Shown here piece by piece: positions 32,383 to 43,300 of a stretch of 64,000 bases of DNA. Source of the DNA: Neurospora tetraspora (taxonomy: Eukaryota; Ascomycota; Sordariomycetes; Sordariales; Sordariaceae); the NCBI RefSeq assembly GCF_033439725.1, contig NW_026944386.1, forward strand, positions 124,001-188,000. Reading direction: 5' to 3'. Every line of letters starts with the position of its first letter. Within the stretch, counting starts at the first letter, position 1. Position numbers and translations under genes: made by a program. The notes under the pieces were generated by a model. It worked only from the letters and a program-made list of their open reading frames with translations, had not been told where the DNA came from and did no database searches.

Positions 32383-33055
32383 ATGGCATCAACCACGACC
32401 ACGACCGGTATTACAGTAGTGTAACAGCCTCCCCATCCCCGCGCCGCGCTACTCACCGCCAAAGGATGCAGATGGCAAGCCCATCTTTGTCCCCGTGCAG
32501 AGCAAGGTCAGTATTCATTCATCCCTCCATCGCTTCCTTGGTCAGAAAACTAACGGGGACAAAAAGCCCTCCACAGCAGATTTCATCCGCCCTCCCCGCG
32601 ACGACGAGGGCAACATCGTCACTCTCCCACTGCTCGCCGCTGCCTCCGCTGCTTCTCCCAAGAAGAAGACCAAGACCAAGACCGTCGGCGCCAAGAAGAT
32701 CGAGAAGAAGAACAACCCGCGCCACGTTTTCTTCCCCGGCTGCATCCCCGGCTCCCAGCCCGGCCGCGTCCTCTGGCTGCAAGGCCTCGATTACTTCGCC
32801 GCCTCCCGCGCTGACCTCAAGGCCGGCGGCAAGACAAAGGGTCATGGCGGCAGCGGTCGTGGTCGCCCGCCGAAGCACATCCGGCGACAGAATGCACAGA
32901 AGGAGGAGGCGCTGGCTGAAAAGCAGTGCAAGTTTATCGAGAAGAGTTGTCCGGGGGTGAAGTATGGGGAGGATGAGGAGGGGAAGGAGAGGATGGGGAG
33001 GGAGGCGATTGTTAGGAGGATTAAGGAGCAGATTATTAAGGGGGTTCGGTATTAG
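32383..33055 (+). CDS. AT-hook orphan protein with apparent 5' frameshift
   Basis: The main frame encodes SLPIPAPRYSPPKDADGK, a run VPVQSK, then (after a probable 60-bp in-frame intron 32507-32566: GTCAGT donor, CTAAC branch, AAAAG acceptor) STADFIRPPRDDEGNIV and a Lys-rich middle. It then has HVFFPGCIPGSQPG, LDYFAASRADLKAGGK, the AT-hook GRGRPPKH and a charged tail ending KGVRY. This is a well-formed basic, probably nuclear DNA-binding protein, but the main frame has no ATG: it is preceded by TAG at 32417-32419. The ATG at 32383 opens MASTTTTTGITVV and hits TAA at 32422-32424, one base out of frame with the main frame. A single inserted T near 32422 would explain this; an assembly error or unseen upstream exon are alternatives. 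Family not recognised. Confidence 0.6.
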
Positions 33056-33948
33056 GGATGGGGTGGGTGTGTGTGGGATGATAAGATTGATGATAACTAT
33101 GAGCAACGAGATACCATTATGGCGAGAAGAAATGATTTGGGAAAGGATGGATGGATGGATGGTAGGAAGGATACCCAGGGATATCACCACTTGATGAATA
33201 CATACTTCTACTTACAGTAAGGGTTTTGCACTCGACAGAAGACAATTTGAGATTGACTACAAGGCAATTTTCGCGCGCCTACCTCTACCTAGGTACCTAC
33301 CTACTATCGGTATATGTATTCCCATCTCCATACCACCATCCAGTCTCAACCGTGACTGTTTCAAGAAACCTTCACTCCCCTTATTTATAGCCTTTGTCCT
33401 CCCCATCCTCCCTCGTACTCCCCGACCAGTTAGCATCAGCCAGCTGGTCCTTGCTCATGCATGTTCTTGAAAGTGAAACAGATACCTCCATTTCCCCCGG
33501 AGAGAAGAAACCGGGTTTCGAGTTACCTGCGCCGCCGACCACCAAAGCATACCTCACCCCAGCCAGCATTCAACCTGTCGAATTACAGATGATGCCAGCT
33601 AAAGGCACCCACCCTCCCCACACTGAGAAACAACTCAAGGACCGACCCGACTCATCGCCGACATACCTGATGGCCGCCCGCCCAGCAACGGCGATGACCA
33701 TACCTACTTTGGAACGCCGACCTACCAACAACATACACACAAACGAGCCCCAAACGGCAACAACCTCGATAAGGAGGGAGATGAAAGCTGCCGCCAGTCA
33801 TGACTGCCATGCCATGGGCACAATGATCTCGACGAGACTGGACCGAAAAGCAAGAGGTTAGGTATATGCTTGATGGAGAAGTAGTATGGCGTATCGTCGT
33901 AAGATGGATGAATGACCGACAACAAGGTACTACAGCTATGATGTCGGC
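33056..33948. other. Intergenic region with possible minus-strand fragment
   Basis: No convincing gene. On the minus strand about 33,585-33,785 one frame is hydrophobic and smooth (LLIEVVAVWGSFVCMLLVG, then RSKVGMVIAVAGRAAI), hinting at a former membrane protein, but it has no start codon or splice partner I can defend. A CTACCTAGGTA-type palindromic tract lies at about 33,278-33,305. Confidence 0.3.
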
Positions 33949-34270
33949 CATACCGTATAAACTCGGGGCGTTCGTTTTCAGCTACCAAGGAAATCAGACA
34001 TAGTCTGTAAGCATACTGCAACATTCATGCCCGCCAGAAATTGTATGCAAGACGGTGATTTTGGATGTCCCCACCCTCCAGCGCCCTTGAAAAGACAGGA
34101 GGAAAAGACAGGGCACCAGAAGAATCAAATTTACAGTGCTCCGGGGTGGCAACATGTCCCCCCCTCTATTTTTTGCGGGCAGATAATGTGCATATTCGGA
34201 CATACATATGTCTGATTATGCCTGATTTCCCAGTTAGCTGAAAACGAACGCCCCGAGTTTCTACGGCATG
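33949..34270. repeat. MITE-like element with long terminal inverted repeats
   Basis: About 322 bp. The left end reads CATACCGTATAAACTCGGGG and the right end, read inward, CATGCCGTAGAAACTCGGGG. The arms continue with CGTTCGTTTTCAGCTA and further degenerate pairing to about 34,010/34,205, and even the inner part pairs weakly (GCCCGCCAGAAA against TTTTTTGCGGGC). No coding capacity. Short flanking matches exist (ATGTCG on both sides if the ends are shifted by two to three bases) but the target duplication is not settled. Confidence 0.65.
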
Positions 34271-34768
34271 TCGCAAACGCAAAACAGACCAACGCCACCA
34301 ACAACCTACCTGGAATGCAATGTGCGACCCCCTCATAATAGCCTCGCATAGCCTCGCCCGCGTTAGGGTTATGTATGACCAGAAAATCGTACATTTTCTT
34401 TATGCCCGTACGGACCTGTACAAAACACCCAAAATATGAACGTGGCCGAAAATTCGGTTATACGTCGGTGTACGCCCACCCCGACCCGACGGACACCTTC
34501 TGCAGCGCATTCAAACAGCCCCGGCCACATATAAAATGTCCCCCAATGCCCACCTTCGATCTCAGAATCTTCCCCCCATTCTCTTCACCCGTTCTCTTCA
34601 CCCGTTCCCCTACCAACTCCGAACACACCACCACATTACTACGACAACGAAGCAATAACACCTTCGATCTCAGACTTTTCCCCCGTTCTCTTCACCCATT
34701 CTCTTCACCCGTTTCCCCTACCAACTCCGAATACACCACCATATTACTACGACAACAAAGCGATAACG
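34271..34768 (+). promoter_or_regulatory. Promoter and duplicated leader of orphan paralogue B
   Basis: A TATA box TATAAAA at 34530-34536 sits in sequence shared with paralogue A (CGGCCACATA, then CCCACCTTCGATCTCAGA). The leader is longer than in A because a segment of about 105 bp is tandemly duplicated: about 34,552-34,650 and 34,662-34,765, each with ACCTTCGATCTCAGA, CTCTTCACCC repeats, CTACCAACTCCGAA and ATTACTACGACAACRAAGC. Confidence 0.55.
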
Positions 34769-35669
34769 ATGTCCAACGAAGCGGCGGCCACGTGGAAATC
34801 CAGGCCTGCGGGCGAAATTGTCGACGAATCGGACCGACTCATCCAGATGATCAAGAACTGGGATGAGCCCGAATTAATCGTCGACTTGGAACTTATTCGC
34901 AAAAGAAGCCCAGCGCCCAGGAATCAACCGTGAGTTGCCTATGGGCCAGCAGGATAGAATATTGGCTAGACTCGCCCACAACATCTTCCTTGAAGTTTCG
35001 ACCAAGAAACGTGATTTCCACGCGAAATTTATCCAGGAAAACGGCAAATGGGCGTCTTATATCAAGAATTTTGCCTTTGGTAGAGAGCACGAAGAAAAAG
35101 CCAAAGAAGCCCACAAGAACGAGCGCAAAGAGGCGCACCAGCGTTATTTGAAAGACAAAGGTTTGCCCGCAAACGACGACAAGTGTGAAGAGGATGCAAG
35201 AAGGGACACAGATTGGTCGTGGTTCGACCTGGGAGGCCCAGAGCGCGAACAGGTCTACATCCAGCGGGAGTTGGAGGGACTGAAGGGCTGGAAGGACGGC
35301 GATGCTAAACCTCCGACCCCGGTCCTTGACCGTCTGCACTTCTGCCTGAAAGAATCAGGCACGGGCGTAACCTTGAACCGTTTCGTACAGGTGTGCACAT
35401 GGGAAGCGCTGTGTAACAAGCAGCTTCTTGCGCAAGACGTGCACCACCCTCGCGGCGGCGGTCACCCTAAAGAGGAGCACGACGACTTTGTCGTCGTCGG
35501 CGGGTCAGCTCAGCAAATTCTCGCGGCCATCGAGACCAGAGAGAAAACGCTCGATGGATACCTAGCGCTCAAACGAATCTTGCCGGATACCTACGAACAG
35601 AGTCGTGCCCTCCTCCATCTGGTCCGCGCCCACATCGAGAAGAACGGCGTCCCAGATTCTGCTGTTTAG
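34769..35669 (+). pseudogene. Orphan protein, paralogue B, with one frameshift
   Basis: The start region (MSNEAAATWKSRPAGEI) aligns with paralogue A. The frame then runs to a stop at about 34,932, while the remaining homology (RELPMGQQDRILARLAHNIF onward) lies one base out of register. One extra A in the AAAA run at 34901-34904 would account for it. The rest, to 35669, is an open 240-residue stretch with the shared blocks KNERKEAHQRY, DTDWSWFDLGG, QRELEGLKGWKDGD, KPPTPVLDRLHFCLKES, plus about 100 residues of C-terminal extension absent from A. So B may preserve the longer ancestral form and A be C-terminally truncated. Sequencing or assembly error at the A-run is possible, in which case this is an intact gene. 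Confidence 0.55.
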
Positions 35670-36461
35670 AGAGCTGCTGCTTAAAGCGGAGACTATTCGA
35701 TCCATAGAGAAAAAGTGAATGTGATAGGGTGGGTGATGTTCTGGGTTCCGAAGGCCCCAGGGGTGTTTCTCAAGGATGGAGAATGCTCCTGAGGACTTGA
35801 GTTCTGCGATCAGGCTTTGTTGGTTTGTTGTTGGTTCATCGTCGGGGGGGGGGGGAAGAAAGGGGGGGGGGGGGGGTGCCGTGGTAATGGGTTTGTTCTG
35901 GTTGGTGAATCCGGATGGCGCTATAGTACTAAGCCAGATGTAATTTGGAGCACTTTCACTCGGCTGAGTTTACCGGAGTGTCGTGGACGCCTTGATCGAG
36001 AGGTATAGACATGTTTATAGAGAGAAGAAGTATTTGCTGGTAGAGGAAGGGCATACGCTTGGAGAAAAGATGCCTGTCAGATGGGAAATATCGTAAACTA
36101 GCAGGCCGTACACTCCGAAAGGGATATACCGTACTCCTGGAAAGTGCGTTAGATAGGAATTTCTGAACGGTACCGTTGTTGACCTAGCTTTCTTCCTGTG
36201 ACAGACAACAGTTAAACGTTCGTAGTCCAGTCCATCGAGCGAAGCGAGGCCCCCTCCCCGGATGGGGCCGCCGGAGGCATCACGGCAGTAGATAGTAAGC
36301 GAGCTGGTCGGTACGAACAAGTAACCATACTCCATTAACATGCTTTTCCTGCCAAGATAATACAACAACCATACCTCTGTATCATACACCACTCCCACCA
36401 ACACCGACCAACTCCTTTTTATCCCCTTCCCATGTCCCAGACCATATCTACCTAGCCTCTA
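35670..36461. other. Intergenic region with poly-G tract
   Basis: Between paralogue B and the SerRS 3' end. Holds two G-runs, 35844-35855 (12 G) and 35862-35876 (15 G), separated by AAGAAA. No gene recognised. Confidence 0.5.
35844..35876 (+). repeat. Poly-G tract, potentially quadruplex-forming
   Basis: Two long uninterrupted G-runs (12 and 15) six bases apart. Such tracts are length-unstable and hard to sequence, so the exact run lengths should be treated with care. Confidence 0.7.
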
Positions 36462-38135
36462 CTAAACACCAACCCCCAACCCCTTCTTAGTGGGGGGCTT
36501 CGGCCCAACCCTCTCCTTCCCACCCATCCACCCCCTCAACACCTCCGGAATGACCACCGTCCCCGTCTCCTCATCCCATCCATTCTCCAACAACGCCGCC
36601 ACCACTCTCGGCACCGCCATGGCCGTCCCGTTCACCGTAAACGGATACCCGCCCTCAATCATCTTGCCATCCTCCCCCTTTAGCCTCGTCGCCAGCCTCC
36701 TAGCCTGATAATCAGTGCATATGCTCGCGCTCGTCACCTCGCCCCACCCTTCATTACGTTCCCTCCTGCTCGGGAAAAAGGCCTCGATGTCGATCTTGCG
36801 CGCGGCCGAAGCGCCGAGGTCGTGCGTGGGCATCTCCAGCACACGGCAGTGCAGACCGAGGGAAGACAAGAGGTCGGTTTGCAGGTCGACGATCTCGTTG
36901 AACACGTCGCTCGCCGAGTCGAGAGAGGGGTACGTCCACCCGAAGAGCTCGACCTTGGTGAACTCGTGCACGCGGTACAAGCCCTTGGTTTCGAGGCCGC
37001 GGGAGCCGGCTTCGGCGCGGTAGCAGCGCGAGACGGCGACGTATTTGAGCGGAGAGAACTCGGAGATGTCGCCGGGGCAGAGAAGCATTTTGGAGGCGTG
37101 CATGCCCGCTAGCGGAATCTCGGAGGTGCCGGCCATAGAGAGCTCGGGCTTGCCGCGGGCGGCGTCGTCGGCGGATTGGGCGAGGGTGTAGATCTGGGTT
37201 TCGCCGTTCTGGTCGCGCGGCTGGAAGCCGCAGGCCGAGGCGATGTGGGAGTAGACGATGGAGGGCGGGCTGACTTGGCGCCAGCCGGAGCGCACGGCGA
37301 GGTCGAGGGCGTAGGCGATGAGTGCTTGCTCGAGCTGGGCGGCTTCGTCCAGGAGGAAGTACCAGCCCCAGCCGGAGGTGGTGCCGGCGGAGGCAAAGTC
37401 GAGAAGACCTAGCTCGTTGCCAATGTGGACGTGGGAGCGCCAGACGCGGTCGGAGGCCGAGGGCACGGGTTCGGGGTGTTCGTTGATCAACGACAGAAGT
37501 TTGGGTTCGGGGCCCCGGGGAGATTCTTCGGAAGTGAGGTTGGGGATGGACAGGGCGAGGGACTCGATCTCGGAGAGAATGCGGGTTTCTTCGGCTTCGA
37601 TGGTCGAGAGGAGGGACTTGAGGTTGCGCGCTTCGGCGATGAGTTCGTCCCTCGTTAGGAGCTGGGTGCCCGCGGCGATGGCGTCGGCATTTTCGTCACG
37701 GATGGAACCGGGGTCGGTGAGCTGGCGGCGCAGGATATTGGAGCGCTCACGCAGGGAACGAGCCTCGCGCTGTTTGGCTTGCCATTGGGCGTGGAGGTCG
37801 TTGATACGTTGTGGGTAGGTGGCTTGTTGATGGTAGTTGCGCTCGATGCAGTTGTGGGCGTAAAGGTCTGGGTTTTGGCGGATGTGCTTGATATCGACGA
37901 CGGGCTTGGGGGCTATGCTTGGTCGAGAAGCAGCGGGGGAGTCTGAGGATTGTTGTTGGAGGAAGCGGGAGCTGTTATGGAGGGAGGCTATCCGCGGTGT
38001 TTGTGTAGGTCGGGGGAAGACGGGGCGTGTTCGGGTGAGGCATTGGAGACAGGTGTAGGGCCGCATGGCCAGTCGCGACGGTCTCATTGTGGGCGTTTGA
38101 GTTGTTGATGTGGATGTTATTAGGTAGGAGTCCAC
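36462..38135 (-). CDS. Seryl-tRNA synthetase, mitochondrial
   Basis: A single-exon frame of 557 residues. It attaches serine to mitochondrial tRNA-Ser. The first 60 or so residues are rich in Arg, Ser and Thr with almost no acid, as in a mitochondrial presequence; a second in-frame ATG at residue 17 (MRPSRLAMRPY) could be the true start. An N-terminal coiled-coil arm (about residues 90-190, QAKQREARSLRERSNILRRQ) binds tRNA in this enzyme class. The class-II core follows, with TSEIPLAGMHASKML, motif 2 (SRCYRAEAGSRGLETKGLYR, then HEFTKVELF) and motif 3 (NGTAMAVPRVVAALLEN, from about residue 502). The motif-3 arginine and motif-2 loop are intact, so it should be active. A tail of about 20 basic residues is poorly conserved in the class. 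Confidence 0.95.
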   Translation of the reverse strand: MDSYLITSTSTTQTPTMRPSRLAMRPYTCLQCLTRTRPVFPRPTQTPRIASLHNSSRFLQQQSSDSPAASRPSIAPKPVVDIKHIRQNPDLYAHNCIERNYHQQATYPQRINDLHAQWQAKQREARSLRERSNILRRQLTDPGSIRDENADAIAAGTQLLTRDELIAEARNLKSLLSTIEAEETRILSEIESLALSIPNLTSEESPRGPEPKLLSLINEHPEPVPSASDRVWRSHVHIGNELGLLDFASAGTTSGWGWYFLLDEAAQLEQALIAYALDLAVRSGWRQVSPPSIVYSHIASACGFQPRDQNGETQIYTLAQSADDAARGKPELSMAGTSEIPLAGMHASKMLLCPGDISEFSPLKYVAVSRCYRAEAGSRGLETKGLYRVHEFTKVELFGWTYPSLDSASDVFNEIVDLQTDLLSSLGLHCRVLEMPTHDLGASAARKIDIEAFFPSRRERNEGWGEVTSASICTDYQARRLATRLKGEDGKMIEGGYPFTVNGTAMAVPRVVAALLENGWDEETGTVVIPEVLRGWMGGKERVGPKPPTKKGLGVGV

Positions 38136-38520
38136 AGACTCGCTGGGCTAGGGATACTAAGAGCTGGAGGAGTGGTTGACGAGACAAGGGAACGGAACCG
38201 ACAAATGGTCGTTATCGAGGTTATCGTGACACCTTATCGCGGGGAAAATTAAGTGGAGAGACGGGAGCTATGACCAGCAGCTTCCATCATTTGTGTGTGC
38301 GGTTGTAACGGTAACAGTTACGGTAACAGTACGTGTAACAATCATAAAACATCGAATCGAGACCTTGATGGAACGTCCCGGATTGTAATCCGGTCGGCCG
38401 TCGTCAGCCGCGTCAAATGGTCCGTGCCTCTTCATCGATTCAAGCGAACTGAAGCGACGATAGCGCACCCGACCACGATAGCCCCAGGGCATTGATTGGA
38501 CCACTTCACGATGGCTACTC

Positions 38521-38528
38521 TGACGTCA
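38521..38528. promoter_or_regulatory. CRE-like palindrome TGACGTCA
   Basis: Perfect ATF/CREB consensus, about 390 bp upstream of the SerRS start codon. Function not shown. Confidence 0.35.
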
Positions 38529-39024
38529 TGTTCAATGTTGTCGACCTCAATTAGTCTCTTTAGTAGCGCAGTGTCATTCTTCAGCCTTAACACGGGACGG
38601 GACGGCAGAACACGGCTTCAACGACAACCTCTTGAATGCCATCACCTCAGCAAGCAATTGTATATCAGAACCCTTATGATCCACGCCAAGACGGCCAGAA
38701 TGTTTCCCCAGTGCAAATGTATTCAAATCCAGATCTCCAGCACGTCTAAGCTTGTTGCCAGATCCCAGAGAGATCCCAAAGCACGTGCCTCCACAACTCG
38801 TCAAAATCAGGGGTCTTCCTTTCCCAATCCAAGCCCCCGCCTCAAGTTCCGGCGCCGCTTTCTTTTGATCTCTCAAACGTGACAACGGCGTGGAGCCGTA
38901 TCGTCCCCCGATCGGAACAGGCTTCGGATGATCCACCCGGTGAGTGATAGGGCAGTTGCCAAGATGTCGTTGGGATCAGATCGAAATCTCGGATGCAGAA
39001 GGAACGATGGGTTGACTAACGGGA

Positions 39025-39065
39025 CGGGATTCCGGCACGGGATTCCGGCACGGGATTCCGGCACG
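39025..39065 (+). repeat. 13-bp minisatellite
   Basis: Three tandem copies of CGGGATTCCGGCA with no mismatches in the core, followed by a partial CGGG. Confidence 0.75.
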
Positions 39066-39800
39066 GGCTGTGACGTAGGTGTGGTAGGTAGTTGAGTTGG
39101 TGGACTTATCAGGATGCCGAGTGATGATCGCAATTCCAGCTGGCAGCTGTTGGCAGTGTCAAGGCAGGCAGTAACAGTTGCTTGTGACATGTTGTGTATC
39201 CATTCGTGGTCAGAGATGTAGTCATGTCAGGTCGGACTGCACAAGCCAATTTGAAGTGCATACAAGTAGTAACACTGGATGAACCTGCACCTGCCACCTG
39301 TTCCCGATATGCACCCTTTCAAACGACCAAAACACGACAACACTCGATAGTCGATACCATGAAACGAGACACACGACACACGACACTACGGAATGCAAAA
39401 AGACTGTCAACAGAAGACACTGGCATGCCACAAAGTCAAAAAGAAAAAGAAGAAAAAAGCAGGCTGATGGAGGTGTGGACCCCGAACAACCACAGAAAAA
39501 GGCACATGGCCAATCACACACACCGGGCTAGTCAAATCGGGGTCGATCTGTTTTTGTGAAACAGGGAAGGATGCCCCTAGCCGGTTTGGGGCTTTTAGTG
39601 GCTGAACCCACGGAAAAGATGCAGCTGCACCCCTGAAAAAAGGAAGGAGGCTAATCCCAAAGCAGACACCCGAACAAAGTTGGACAGGGCCCACAGTTGT
39701 CACAACATCAGAAATGCAAACCGCATTCACGGGCTCCTTCCAACTGACACGGTACAGTGCAGTATCAGTCCTGGTACACTGTCCCAAACCGTAAATGAAA

Positions 39801-39934
39801 GGTGTATTTTATCTTGGAAAAAGCATATTCACAGCATGAAAATGGCTAGGTACGGATCCAAAAGGCATCAACAAGATCCAATACGGTGTATTTCACTTTG
39901 GAAAGAGCATATTCACAGCATGCAAACGCCTAGG
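39801..39934 (+). repeat. Imperfect 50-bp direct duplication
   Basis: Copies at 39801-39850 and 39885-39934 (start GGTGTATTT, end CTAGG, sharing GCATATTCACAGCATG) with about seven mismatches. The pair is itself flanked by AACTGACACGGTACAGT at 39742-39758 and 39975-39991, as a direct repeat. Confidence 0.7.
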
Positions 39935-40377
39935 GAAGTTGACCCGAGGTCTCGAGCTGACAGTATTGGACTGTAACTGACACGGTACAGTACTTACATA
40001 CAGTCAAGGAAGAAGAAAAAACTTTGAACGTGAACAATTAAAGTCCCTTGAATTCCCCCTCAATCCCTTTCGCTTCTCTTCTCTTCGACAATCATCTTTG
40101 TATTACCGTCTCCTAGGTAACCTAGAAAGACTACACCCAATCGCGTTCATTACTCTCCACATTCGTTCCCTCCGTTACGTTAGCGCATCACCAACCACAC
40201 ACAGTCTTTGTTTCTCTCTTTGCCCAGACCACCGAGATCACCGCCTGTCAGTCCATCCAGTCGGACCAGTCCCCACCAAACCATCGACGACGACCCGGAC
40301 CCCACCCCTCTTACGCAATATACCAAGTATATACACCAACACACCTCGACGGTTGGCGACCCTGAACTTCTTCAGCT

Positions 40378-43300
40378 ATGTCCTTAAGAAGTACCAGGCA
40401 GCCCAAGTCGCCAACAGGACACAGGGGTTTCTGCCATATCCCATCCAACCCTGACTCAGACGTTGAAGAAATGGAACCTAATGACATCCCACTACGGCCC
40501 ATTCGCACCAACGCGTCCACTGCCTCGAGGTCCTCGACCGGTGCTCGAAAGGCCGACCAGACCCTCTCCAACACTCTAGGCACCGTCGACTCCTCCCCCA
40601 CCGAGAAGCATGGCCTCTTTCACAAATCCAGCAAGTCCAGCCGCCGCCAGGCTGGGCCTTCTGGACGGCGCCGTGTCCGAGATCTGAGCCGGCCTGGCAC
40701 CAATATGAGTGAGGATCAAAAGCTCAACGCGTTGGGTCGCTTCTATCGCAAGGTCGTCAGCTTCCCCTTCGTCACCCGCTATCTCATTTACATCATCCCC
40801 ATCGCCTTCCTACTCGCCATCCCGCTCTTCGTTCTGCCATTCACTGGCAACGTCGATAATATCCAACTTGGCACCAGCGACAGCGACAAGGAAAACTACA
40901 CCCTCTTCTGGCTCTTCCTCTGGATCGAAATCTCGTGGCTGTCGCTATGGACCGCCAAGCTAGTCGCCCACGTCCTTCCCTCCGTCTTCATGTTCCTTTG
41001 CGGTGTCGTCAGCGCTGGAACTCGCAAGTACGCCAACGTGCTGGCCGCTTTGGAGATCAATTTATCCTTGTTTCTCTGGTTACTGGCTTCCTGGCTCGTG
41101 TTCAAGTTCCGCTTCACAGACGACAGCATCGAATGGGTCCACACCATCAAGCGCATCCTTTTGTCGCTCTTCATCTCGTTTGGCGTTTTGCTAGGAGAAA
41201 AGGCCATTGTCCAGGTCATCAGTATCTCGTACCACCAACGCTCCTTTGCCAACCGAATCCAAGACTCCAAGCGCGACATCTACCTCCTGGGTCTCCTTTA
41301 CGAAGCTTCGAGGACCCTGTTCCCCATGTACTGCCCCGAGTTTGCCGACGAGGACTACGTCATCAACGATAGCATCAACGCCCTCCTCATGCACAACAGG
41401 ACCGAGAAGATGCACCCCGGAGGCACCAGCACCCCCATGCGCATCGTCGGCGACGTCCACCGCATCGGCGACAAGATCACCTCTGTGTTCGGCAACATTG
41501 CCTCCGAAATCACCGGCAAGAACGTCTTCAACCCCACTTCGGCGCACTCCATCGTCATCGAAGCGCTCGAAAAAGTCCGCAGCTCCGAGGCCATGGCCCG
41601 TCGTATCTGGATGTCTTTCGCGGCCGAAGGCGAGGAGTCCCTGTTGCTGGACGATATCATCGAAGTGCTGGGCCCCCACCACCGCGAAGAGGCCGAGGAG
41701 TGCTTCAACGCCATCGACGCCGACCAGAACGGCGACATCAGTCTCGACGAGATGATCCGCAAGGTTGTCGATATCGGCAAGGAGAGAAAGGCAATCGCGC
41801 ACAGCATGAAGGACATCAGTCAGGCTTTGACCGTGTTTGATAAGGTCCTGCTGTTTGTGGTGCTGATCATTGTGATCATTATCTTCTTGGTGGTGTTTCA
41901 GAGCAGCTTTGTGACGACTCTGGCGACGGCTGGTACCACGCTTTTGTCGCTGTCCTTCGTTTTTGCGGTTACCACACAGGAATTCCTGGGTTCTTGCATT
42001 TTCCTGTTCGTCAAGCATCCGTATGATGTCGGCGATCGTGTCGATATTATGGGTCCCGCTGCCGAGCAGCTCATTGTTGAGAAGATTTCTCTGCTCTACA
42101 CGGTGTTTACCCGCATTGACAAGATGCAGGTTGTTCAGGTATGTTTCTTCGTTCTCCTCCATTACCCATCCATGTTCTAACGGCTGTAGGTCCCCAACAT
42201 TCAACTCAACAACCTCTGGATCGAAAACGTCACGCGATCCAAGGCCATGAAAGAAACCGTCGACGTTGCCGTCTCCTACGATACCTCGTTCGAAGATATC
42301 GAGCTTCTCCGCCTCGAGCTCGAAAAGTTTGTCCGCTCCTCCGAGAACTCGCGCGACTTCCAGCCCGATATCACCATCATGATCAACGACGTCGGCAACT
42401 TGGACAAGATGACGCTTAAGATCCAGATCAAGCACAAGTCCAACTGGCATAACGAGGCCGTTCGCTGCACCCGTCGCTCCAAGTTCATGTGCGCTTTGGC
42501 TTTGGCCCTCAAGGCGGTCCCCATCAACGGCCCCGGCGGTGGTGGTGAGCCGTTGGGCGGTCCTACCAACCCGGCGTACTCCGTTACTGTAACGGATGAT
42601 TTCGCTGCTATGGCCAGAGGAAAGGCGGACAAGGATAAGGAGGCGGCCAAGATGGTTACCAAACTGCGCCAACAGGACAGTGTCCACACTCCGGGCAGCG
42701 GCAGCGGCAAAACAGGAACCAGCAAGATGGAAGCCGAGCAACAAGCAGTCGCCAACATCAACGCCTCCGATCCCGTCGCCGAGGCGCTAGACGATTGGGG
42801 CTACGACAGGGCCACCCTGCGCTCGCGTGACGCTTCTCCCGTCGGCCGCGCGGGTGACGATGCCTCCTCCTCCATCGCCCGCAGGGATTACTTGTACCCC
42901 CGTGAGTCCCAGCGCGGACGCAGAAAGCCAGGCGACGGACTGCCGCCAGGGAATAGGTCTCTAAGCGTGCACGTCACTCGCCCCTCGGTCGGCGGTGGCC
43001 TCGGCAGCATTCGCAGCCCAAACACTGGCCGCCGTTCCAACCTTTCCTTTGACGTAGAGCGAGGCGAAGCGGGTTTCAGCCCCGATACCTACAACTACGG
43101 CCAGGGATACGCTGGGCAAGGACAGCCAGGGCCGAGTATGTCGCAATACGCCGGGGCAGCTTATGCCGCGCAACAGAATCAACAACCGATGAGCCCTAGC
43201 TCGCCCATCGCCAGTGGAGGATTGTACGCGGGACAGTCGGCTTTGTCTCCTCATTCACAGCAGCCACAGGCTCCTCAGCCGGTCTACACCACCCCTGGAG

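Larger units (their letters stand above)
38136..40377. other. Long divergent intergenic region, 2.2 kb
   Basis: Upstream of both the SerRS gene (-) and the MscS-type channel gene (+). It contains GTAACGGTAACAGTTAC-type repeats at about 38,303-38,340, a CRE palindrome TGACGTCA at 38521-38528, a 13-bp tandem repeat at 39,025-39,065, and the duplication at 39,801-39,934. The final 350 bp before the channel gene are pyrimidine-rich and likely its 5' UTR. No gene recognised. Confidence 0.45.

Noticed and set aside
33394-33861. 155-residue plus-strand frame
   Set aside because: Amino-acid composition looks random, and the opposite strand reads at least as well; neither is supported.
41191-42744. 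517-residue minus-strand frame over the channel gene
   Set aside because: Antisense shadow; it crosses the clear intron and the conserved MscS domain on the other strand.
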